Shown here piece after piece: positions 1 through 5,247 of a DNA stretch of 8,563 nt. The stretch is from Actinobacteria bacterium UBA6100 (GTDB lineage: Bacteria > Actinomycetota > Coriobacteriia > Anaerosomatales > Anaerosomataceae), in contig DIWS01000007.1 in the NCBI GenBank assembly GCA_002423585.1, positions 279 to 8,841 of the forward strand. Reading direction: 5' to 3'. The notes beneath the pieces are model-generated. The model saw only the letters and a program-made list of their open reading frames with translations, was not told the origin of the DNA and searched no databases. Within the stretch, counting starts at the first letter, position 1; every line of letters starts with the position of its first letter. The position numbers and the translations under genes are program-made.

Positions 1-871
1 TCATGATGCCGATGCCGCCCACCAGAAGCGAGATACCCGCGATACCCGCGAGCATGTAGGTGAGCATGCCGAGCAGGTCGGAGAGGATCCCGAGTGTCTG
101 CTCCTGAGAGAAGACGGTGAACTCGTCGCCGAACGTCGGCTTGAGCGCGCGCCTGATCTCCACGCGTACCGCATCGACCCCTTCAGGATCCGCTGCCTTG
201 ACCACGATCGTCGAGATGTCGTTGTTGCCGAACAACTTCTGGGCTGTGGTGATCGGAACGTACACCTGCAGGTCCTGGTCGCCCGCCATGCCGCCGCCCT
301 GCGATTCATAGTGTCCGATGACCGTGAAGCGCTGACCGTTGAGCGTCACCTGTTTGCCGAGCGGGTCCTGGTTGGGAAAGAGCTCCGCGGCCACGCGATA
401 CCCGAGCGCGATCACGCGCGATGCTGCCTGAACCTCGCTCCGGCGGTAGTGCCGGCCGTCGGCGAGCTTAGAGGTGAACACCTCGCTCCCCTGCTCGGTG
501 CCGCCGGCCACGACGACCCGGAGCGAGCGGTTGCCCGCCTTGATGGTGGAGGTCGCCTGCGTGACCGGCACGACCGCGCTCGCTCCCTCGACCCGCTGCC
601 GAAGCATGTCGGCATCATCGAGCGTGAAGTAGCGCGATGGCGGTCCGCCCGTCTCCATGCTGGCGCCGTACTGCCCGGGTATCACGAAGAGAAGGTTCGA
701 GCCGAGGCCTTCGAGTGAGCCGGTGACCTCGTCCTGAACACCGGTACCGATGCCCACGAGCAGGATCACCGCAGCAACGCCGATGATCACGCCCAGCATC
801 GTGAGCAGGCTTCGGGCCTTGTTCGCCGAAAGCGCGCGCAACGCGATGCGGAAGCTCTCCGTGAGGTTCAT
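1..871 (-). CDS. MacB/FtsX-family ABC transporter permease, 3' end cut off by window edge
   Basis: This is the membrane subunit of an ABC exporter of the MacB type, expected to work as a dimer in the cytoplasmic membrane with the ATPase encoded just upstream. I translated 290 codons by hand from an ATG at 871 and found no internal stop. The N-terminus carries the familiar MacB pattern: a short amphipathic start, then KARSLLTMLGVIIGVAAVI forming the first membrane helix (about residues 20-42). Residues about 45-268 form the extracytoplasmic MacB_PCD-like domain. The second membrane helix begins near residue 272 and includes LLVGGIGIM, where the window ends. Family members have about 400 residues and four helices, so roughly 110 residues and two helices are missing. 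The ATG overlaps the ATPase stop as ATGA (868-871), which suggests translational coupling. The transported substrate is unknown; MacB relatives move peptides, lipoproteins or macrolides. Confidence 0.93.
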   Translation of the reverse strand, partial: MNLTESFRIALRALSANKARSLLTMLGVIIGVAAVILLVGIGTGVQDEVTGSLEGLGSNLLFVIPGQYGASMETGGPPSRYFTLDDADMLRQRVEGASAVVPVTQATSTIKAGNRSLRVVVAGGTEQGSEVFTSKLADGRHYRRSEVQAASRVIALGYRVAAELFPNQDPLGKQVTLNGQRFTVIGHYESQGGGMAGDQDLQVYVPITTAQKLFGNNDISTIVVKAADPEGVDAVRVEIRRALKPTFGDEFTVFSQEQTLGILSDLLGMLTYMLAGIAGISLLVGGIGIM

Positions 872-1635
872 TCGCCATCACCCTCGGCCTGCATCGCTGC
901 CATCTCCTCGGCCGCCAGGATGCGATCGGCCACCTGGGCGTCTTCGGCCACACATCCGTCGAACACGCGGATGATGCGCGTTGCATGCCGGGCCACACGG
1001 TCGTCATGGGTGACCAGGATGACGGTGATGCCCTGCTCGTGGAGTTCCTGCAGTGTGGCCATGATCTCGACACCCGACCGGGAGTCGAGGTTGCCGGTGG
1101 GCTCATCGGCCAACACGATGCTCGGGTCGTTCACGAGAGCGCGCGCGATCGCCACGCGCTGCTGCTGTCCGCCGGAAAGCTGGCTGGAGGTGTGACCGAG
1201 CCGGTCGCCGAGCCCCACCCGCTCGAGCGCGGCACGGGCGCGTTTGGTGCGCTCGGTACCGCTGACGCCGCCGTACACGAGCGGGAGCTCCACGTTTGCC
1301 ACCGCACTCGTGCGCGGCAGGAGGTTGAACGCCTGGAAGACGAAGCCGATATGCTTGTTGCGCAGGGCCGCGAGTTCGTTCGGCATCATCTGAGAGACGT
1401 CTTCCCCCTCGAGGATCACCTGACCCGAGGTCGGGCGATCCAGCAACCCGATGATGTGCATGAGCGTGGACTTGCCCGAGCCCGAGGGGCCCATGATCGA
1501 GACCATCTCGCCCTCGCGAATCGCGACGTCCACACCACGCAGAGCGTTGACCTCCATGCTCTCGAGCACGTAGGTCTTGACCACCTCACGCGTCTCGAGA
1601 ACGACGCGCGGCGTGTCGGGGTTGGTGTGGGTCAC
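868..1635 (-). CDS. ABC transporter ATP-binding protein, MacB/LolD type
   Basis: This 255-residue nucleotide-binding subunit should power the adjacent permease by ATP hydrolysis at the cytoplasmic face of the membrane. All core motifs are present. Walker A is GPSGSGKST (residues 49-57), the Q-loop is Q101 in FVFQAFNLL, the signature is LSGGQQQR (153-160), Walker B is IVLADEP (173-179) followed by TGNLDS, and the H-loop is H210 in VTHD. The segment VNALRGVDVAIREGE before Walker A and the EPTGNLD context are typical of the MacB/LolD/FtsE branch. The chosen start is a GTG at 1633-1635 that overlaps the adaptor stop as GTGA. No strong Shine-Dalgarno is visible, so expression probably relies on coupling. 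A later ATG (residue 22) would remove the first strand of the fold. About 25 residues follow the usual domain end and are acidic and Ala/Met-rich (AAEEMAAMQAEGDGE), with no evident function. Confidence 0.96.
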   Translation of the reverse strand: MTHTNPDTPRVVLETREVVKTYVLESMEVNALRGVDVAIREGEMVSIMGPSGSGKSTLMHIIGLLDRPTSGQVILEGEDVSQMMPNELAALRNKHIGFVFQAFNLLPRTSAVANVELPLVYGGVSGTERTKRARAALERVGLGDRLGHTSSQLSGGQQQRVAIARALVNDPSIVLADEPTGNLDSRSGVEIMATLQELHEQGITVILVTHDDRVARHATRIIRVFDGCVAEDAQVADRILAAEEMAAMQAEGDGE

Positions 1636-3158
1636 CGCCGCTCAGCCCGCACGCGGTCGCCATCCACGAGATCGGCGACGCCGCTCACGATGACCTCGTC
1701 GCCAGCGGAGAGGCCCGAAAGCACCTCCACATGCGTGTCGGTCATCCGACCCACCGTGATGTCAGCACGCCGGGCGCGCCCATCACGCACCGCGTACACG
1801 TACGTCGAGTCGCCGTCCTCGAGCAGGGCCTCGACCGGCATCGTCGTGGCGCTGCCGATCGTTTCGACCTCGATGTCCGTCGAGCCGTTCATGCCGAGAA
1901 GCACCGGTAGATCCTGCGGCTCGAAGCGCAGCGTCACCGGGAACGCCGTGCCGCCTGTCGCCGTGAGCTGGGACTCCTTGCCGATGCTCACGACCTCGGC
2001 GGTGAAATCGGTGTCGCTGATCCCGTCGAGCATGATCCGCGCCGACATACCTTCTTCGACGCGTGCGATATCCGTCTCATCGACCGTCGCATGGAAGGCG
2101 AGCGTCTCAAAGGACACGATCGAGAACGGCGCGGAAGCGGGCGTCACAGACGCTCCCACCGACAGCGGGGCACTCCCGCCGGAGGCAGCTCCGGCGGCCG
2201 AGAACAGCGATGCCGCCGACGAACCAGAGAAGAGCACGATACCGTCGATCGGGGCGACGATCTGCGCTCGCTCGAGCGTGTCGGTGGCGAACGCGAGGGC
2301 CGACTCCGCCGCAGCCACGGCGGCGTCCGCCGATGCGAGCGCACCGCTCACGTTCGATGCCTTGGCCAGCGCATCGCGCTGCGAGAGCGCAGCGAGGTAC
2401 GCAGCATACGCCTGGTCACGGGCGATCTTCGCCTGCGCGATAGCGGCACTGTTGTCCGATACCGCGAGCAGACCGGCGAGCGCCCTCTGGGCATCCACGA
2501 GGCTCGCGTTCGCCTGATCGCGCGCGAACGCGAGGGCTGCCAGCGTGGTCTCGAGCGTCACGTCGCGCGGCTCGGACGCCGGCAGGTAGACGTTGGTGTA
2601 GAAGCTCTCGTATGCCGTCTGCGCGGTATCCGCACTCGTCTGCGCGATCGCGACGAGCGCCTCTGCCTGCGCGATGTCGCTCGCCGAGGGTGCACCCATG
2701 CCGGCGAGCGCGGCCTCGTACGCGGCGTTGGCGAGAGAGTATCCGGACCACGCGGCGTCGACCGCGGCCTGCGCGGCCTTGAGCGCCGAGGAGCCGGGTG
2801 CCGAGTTGGTGATGGCGTTCCGCTGGGCGATGGCCCCGCGGTAGGCCGCCTCGGCTTGCGCGATCTGTATCTCGATCGGCGCGGTATCCATCGTGGCGAG
2901 CACGGTGCCCGCCCGCACCTCATCGCCCTCGGCCACATCGAGCGTGGCCAGCGTGCCGGCGGTGGGCGGATACACATCCTTGCGCGTGTCGGCCTCAACG
3001 GCCCCCGCCGCCGAGACGACGACTGAGAGGTCCTCTCTGGTCACCTCGGCGATCTCGACCTCATGCACGCCCGAGCTGCTGAGAGCGAACCCGGCAGCGG
3101 TCCCGCCTACTGCGAGCACCGCTACGAGCGCGATGGCCACCTTACTCTTCTTCGACAC
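1632..3158 (-). CDS. HlyD/MacA-family membrane-fusion adaptor with long helical hairpin
   Basis: This 508-residue adaptor is the extracytoplasmic partner of the ABC exporter encoded directly after it (MacA/YknX role). Residues 8-28 form an uncleaved signal anchor after a basic start (SKKSK). The first lipoyl half is about 57-93 (TAGTLATLDVAEGDEVRAGTVL). A very Ala/Gln-rich helical hairpin spans about 94-297. The second lipoyl half starts at IVAPIDGIVLF (300-310) and is interrupted by a Ser/Ala/Gly-rich stretch at about 311-334. A beta-barrel follows (about 351-436), then a membrane-proximal domain (437-508, GLSAGDEVIVSGVADLVDGDRV). The GTG start at 3156-3158 is chosen because AGGGAGG lies 5 nt upstream and the signal anchor follows at once. 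Upstream in-frame codons run into the phosphatase gene and are not hydrophobic. The gene starts 26 bp after the phosphatase stop. Similarity to YknX rather than Gram-negative MacA is suggested only by the apparent absence of an outer-membrane partner. Confidence 0.92.
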   Translation of the reverse strand: MSKKSKVAIALVAVLAVGGTAAGFALSSSGVHEVEIAEVTREDLSVVVSAAGAVEADTRKDVYPPTAGTLATLDVAEGDEVRAGTVLATMDTAPIEIQIAQAEAAYRGAIAQRNAITNSAPGSSALKAAQAAVDAAWSGYSLANAAYEAALAGMGAPSASDIAQAEALVAIAQTSADTAQTAYESFYTNVYLPASEPRDVTLETTLAALAFARDQANASLVDAQRALAGLLAVSDNSAAIAQAKIARDQAYAAYLAALSQRDALAKASNVSGALASADAAVAAAESALAFATDTLERAQIVAPIDGIVLFSGSSAASLFSAAGAASGGSAPLSVGASVTPASAPFSIVSFETLAFHATVDETDIARVEEGMSARIMLDGISDTDFTAEVVSIGKESQLTATGGTAFPVTLRFEPQDLPVLLGMNGSTDIEVETIGSATTMPVEALLEDGDSTYVYAVRDGRARRADITVGRMTDTHVEVLSGLSAGDEVIVSGVADLVDGDRVRAERR

Positions 3159-3163
3159 GAACG

Positions 3164-3170
3164 CCTCCCT
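3164..3170 (-). promoter_or_regulatory. Ribosome binding site that fixes the adaptor GTG start
   Basis: The minus strand reads AGGGAGG, followed by 5 nt (CGTTC) and the GTG at 3156-3158. It is a strong Shine-Dalgarno match and decides the start in favour of this GTG over upstream in-frame ATG or GTG codons that would overlap the phosphatase gene. Confidence 0.8.
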
Positions 3171-3184
3171 GGAGGTCGGACCGG

Positions 3185-3871
3185 TCAGGATGTGCTGATG
3201 CCGAGCAGAGCAGGAAGCTCGGCGATGTCGTCGATGATGGCGTCGGGTGAGGCCGCCACGAGACGCTCCTTGCTCGCAACGCCCCATGTAGCAGCGATGG
3301 TGCCAGCACCCGCCCCGTTGCCCGATTCGATGTCAGCGGGGCTGTCGCCTACATAGACGCTGCGCGCCGGGTCGACGCCGAGAAGCGACGCCCCCAGGCG
3401 TACCGGCTCCGGGTCGGGCTTGTGTGTCGTGGTGTCGTCCGCACTGACAAGCACGGGGAAGTACCCGCCGAGGTCGAACAGGTCGATCGCGCGCTGGGCC
3501 ATCATGCGGCTCTTCGAGGTCACGATGCCCATCGGTAGTCCGGCACCGGCGATGGCCTCGAGCGCCGAACGGGTGTTCGGGTACAGCCGCGCCATCTCGT
3601 CATGCGTGCGCCGGTTGAACTCCCGGTATGACGCGAGCAGCCGCTCGGCGGTCTCCTCGTCGTCGGTGAAGTACCGCATCTGGCGGGCGAGCGGCACGCC
3701 GACATGGTGCATCAACTCATCGTCAGGCAGTGCCTCGCCGAGCACGTCGGCCGTCGCGTGTCGGAACGACGCGAGGATGTGCGGGATGGTGTCGACGACG
3801 GTCCCGTCAAGATCGAAGAGGACCGCTGCGGGACCGATGAGGCGCGATGCGTCAGGTGTGCGTGATTTCAC
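3185..3871 (-). CDS. HAD-superfamily phosphatase, phosphoglycolate phosphatase/PpaX-like
   Basis: This is a 228-residue cytoplasmic HAD hydrolase with an alpha-helical C1 cap. Motif I is VLFDLDGTVVDT (residues 17-28), with D20 as predicted nucleophile and D22 as acid/base. The cap lies at about 29-95. Motif II is GIVTSKSR (115-122, T118). The motif III lysine is K151 in HKPDP, and motif IV is VYVGDSPADIE (172-182, with D176 and D180 as metal ligands). The length and the HKPxP...VGDSxxDI pattern match the Gph/PpaX group, which acts on phosphoglycolate, pyrophosphate or other small phosphates. The exact substrate cannot be read from sequence. The start is taken as the GTG at 3869-3871, 16 bp after the MFS stop, with AGGA 8 nt upstream. 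An in-frame ATG 12 codons earlier would overlap the MFS gene and has no better binding site. The gene sits between two transporter systems with no obvious biochemical link to either. Confidence 0.9.
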   Translation of the reverse strand: MKSRTPDASRLIGPAAVLFDLDGTVVDTIPHILASFRHATADVLGEALPDDELMHHVGVPLARQMRYFTDDEETAERLLASYREFNRRTHDEMARLYPNTRSALEAIAGAGLPMGIVTSKSRMMAQRAIDLFDLGGYFPVLVSADDTTTHKPDPEPVRLGASLLGVDPARSVYVGDSPADIESGNGAGAGTIAATWGVASKERLVAASPDAIIDDIAELPALLGISTS

Positions 3872-3887
3872 AATGGCAATCCTACCA

Positions 3888-5150
3888 TCAGCAGGACACC
3901 GACTCATCGGTCTCTTCGACGCGGATCGTGCGGAGCAGCAAGTAGGTCGCGATCGATCCCGCGGCGTACAGGGCGGCGGTGTAGAAGTACGGCGTGGTAT
4001 ACGAGCCCGCCATGAGCCGCCCGCCCAGAGCGCTGCCGCCGAGCCAGGCGATGGACCAGCCGAAGCGGACCCATCCGGCGACAAGCGGTTTGTCCTGCGC
4101 AGGCAACCTCTCCATGGAGAGCTGGTTGTAGATGGGCCACGACATGTTCATGAGCATCCCCCGCACCCAGAACAACATGGCTGCCACCGGCAGTGCGGTC
4201 GCGAATGGTATCGAGATGAGGAACGGCAGCGAGGCGAGTTCGGTGATCACCACCGTACCCGCGAGTCCGAACTTGCGGGCGAGCCTTGGGGTGGCGAGTG
4301 CCGCGACGGTCATGGCCACCGCGCTCACCGCCTGGATCACACCGACCTCGGTGACCGTCGCGCCCAGGCGGTGCTTGAGGAAGAGCGCGACGAACGGCAT
4401 CACCAGGCCCGCGCCGAACGATATGAGCATTTCCGGCACGAGTAGGCGCGCGACCCGACCCCAGGAGGAGAACCCTTTGAGCGCACTGAACCAGCCCGCG
4501 AACACCCGTCCGCCCCGGTCATGGTCCTTGATCCCGGAGGCGAACACGCTGCTCCCTACCATAAGTGCGGCCGCCAGGACGATGGTGAGCCGGAACGCGT
4601 CAGCCTCGCCGGTGAGCGGCCGGAGGAGCGCGGGCATGATGCCGCCCACGAGCGAGCCGGCGACGATCGCCGCCGTGCGGATGACGAAGTCGGCCGTGAA
4701 CAACTGCGTGCGGCCACTCCGGCCCGTGTTCTCCGACAGGAACGCGGTCGAGAGCGTCTGCATCGCACCATCGCCGAGGCCATACAGCAGACCGAGCGCC
4801 ACGACCGCGGCGGCCGAGGGCGCGTACGCCTGCCCGAGACGCGCCAGTCCGAGCGCCACCCCGGCTGCGACCATCAGCCTCCGGTAGCCGAACGACCCCA
4901 CGAGTGGCGGCAGGAGGAGGCACACCGCAGCCGCGGCGAGCGCCAGCGCCCCCTCGACGTCGCCGACGACCGACTCGCTGAACCCGCGACTCTTGAGCTC
5001 GATCGCGAACACGGTGCCGATGATGCCGTAGCCCATGTTCTGAAGAGACACGGTGGCGAGGTAGCGGCGGGCGTTCGCGGTGAACCCGCGGACGACCGCT
5101 CGATAGCGCCGCGGCAGGAGCCGGGTGATGTGCTCGAACGCTCGGGACAT
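3888..5150 (-). CDS. Major facilitator superfamily (MFS) transporter
   Basis: This 420-residue integral membrane protein has a basic N-terminus (residues 1-29) followed by hydrophobic segments I count as 12. They lie at about 31-53, 61-85, 90-109, 112-138, 150-175, 187-207, 234-258, 267-290, 297-317, 319-341, 357-381 and 386-407. A cytoplasmic loop after segment six (about 208-232) divides the two six-helix halves, as in the MFS fold. Charged turns such as GYRRL after segment two and RLARKFG after segment eight fit the motif-A positions of the two halves, though neither is a textbook match. The substrate and direction of transport are unknown; drug/metabolite efflux is a guess by family. The start is the ATG at 5148-5150, with a GAGGGAG binding site 3 nt upstream. 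It lies 97 bp after gyrA, behind a probable terminator, and probably leads the five-gene unit. I could not see a clear -35/-10 pair in front of it. Confidence 0.88.
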   Translation of the reverse strand: MSRAFEHITRLLPRRYRAVVRGFTANARRYLATVSLQNMGYGIIGTVFAIELKSRGFSESVVGDVEGALALAAAAVCLLLPPLVGSFGYRRLMVAAGVALGLARLGQAYAPSAAAVVALGLLYGLGDGAMQTLSTAFLSENTGRSGRTQLFTADFVIRTAAIVAGSLVGGIMPALLRPLTGEADAFRLTIVLAAALMVGSSVFASGIKDHDRGGRVFAGWFSALKGFSSWGRVARLLVPEMLISFGAGLVMPFVALFLKHRLGATVTEVGVIQAVSAVAMTVAALATPRLARKFGLAGTVVITELASLPFLISIPFATALPVAAMLFWVRGMLMNMSWPIYNQLSMERLPAQDKPLVAGWVRFGWSIAWLGGSALGGRLMAGSYTTPYFYTAALYAAGSIATYLLLRTIRVEETDESVSC

Positions 5151-5170
5151 GCGCTCCCTCTCGCGTGGAC

Positions 5171-5201
5171 ACGAAGAAGCGCGCTCCTGTTCGGAGCGCG
5201 C
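5171..5201 (-). terminator. Probable rho-independent terminator after gyrA
   Basis: A perfect 9-bp GC-rich stem, GCGCGCTCC (5179-5187) against GGAGCGCGC (5193-5201), encloses a 5-nt loop. On the minus strand the stem is followed by TTCTTCGT, a short pyrimidine-rich run rather than a true poly-T tract. Its place between the gyrA stop and the MFS start fits termination of the gyrase transcript. The weak T-run may allow some read-through into the transporter genes. Confidence 0.65.
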
Positions 5202-5221
5202 GGTTCAGCACAGACTATCGT

Positions 5222-5240
5222 ACCGCTCCGACGGAGCAGT
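5222..5240 (-). other. Second hairpin just after the gyrA stop
   Basis: ACCGCTCC (5222-5229) and GGAGCAGT (5233-5240) can form an 8-bp stem with one G-T wobble around a 3-nt loop, starting 7 bp after the gyrA stop codon on the minus strand. No T-run follows, so on its own it is not a classical terminator. It shares the GCTCC/GGAGC core with the hairpin at 5179-5201, so the two could pair with each other as alternatives. A role in 3'-end protection or pausing is a guess. Confidence 0.45.
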
Positions 5241-5247
5241 GCAGTGC

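Noticed and set aside
1..309. A 102-codon minus-strand frame at the window start
   Set aside because: It is in a different frame from the MacB-type permease, which reads open through the whole interval with family motifs. The Arg/Ser-rich product is a shadow.
985..2517. A 510-codon open frame on the plus strand opposite the ABC ATPase and adaptor
   Set aside because: It is antisense to two well-supported genes. The translation is low in complexity, changes character partway and has no motif, so it is a codon-bias shadow.
3159..3287. N-terminal extension of the adaptor from an ATG at 3287
   Set aside because: The extension would precede the signal anchor with 43 Arg/His/Ser-rich residues and overlap the phosphatase gene. 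The GTG at 3158 has a strong AGGGAGG and puts the basic-hydrophobic signal at the N-terminus.
3872..4084. N-terminal extension of the HAD phosphatase from an ATG at 4084
   Set aside because: The extra 71 residues overlap the MFS gene and are Arg/Ser/Pro-rich without structure. The HAD core begins shortly after the GTG at 3871, which has a suitable binding site just after the MFS stop.
5213..5221. A TACGAT hexamer on the minus strand as a -10 element for the MFS gene
   Set aside because: No -35-like sequence lies at proper spacing, and a transcript from it would run straight into the probable terminator at 5179-5201. It is not convincing enough to annotate.
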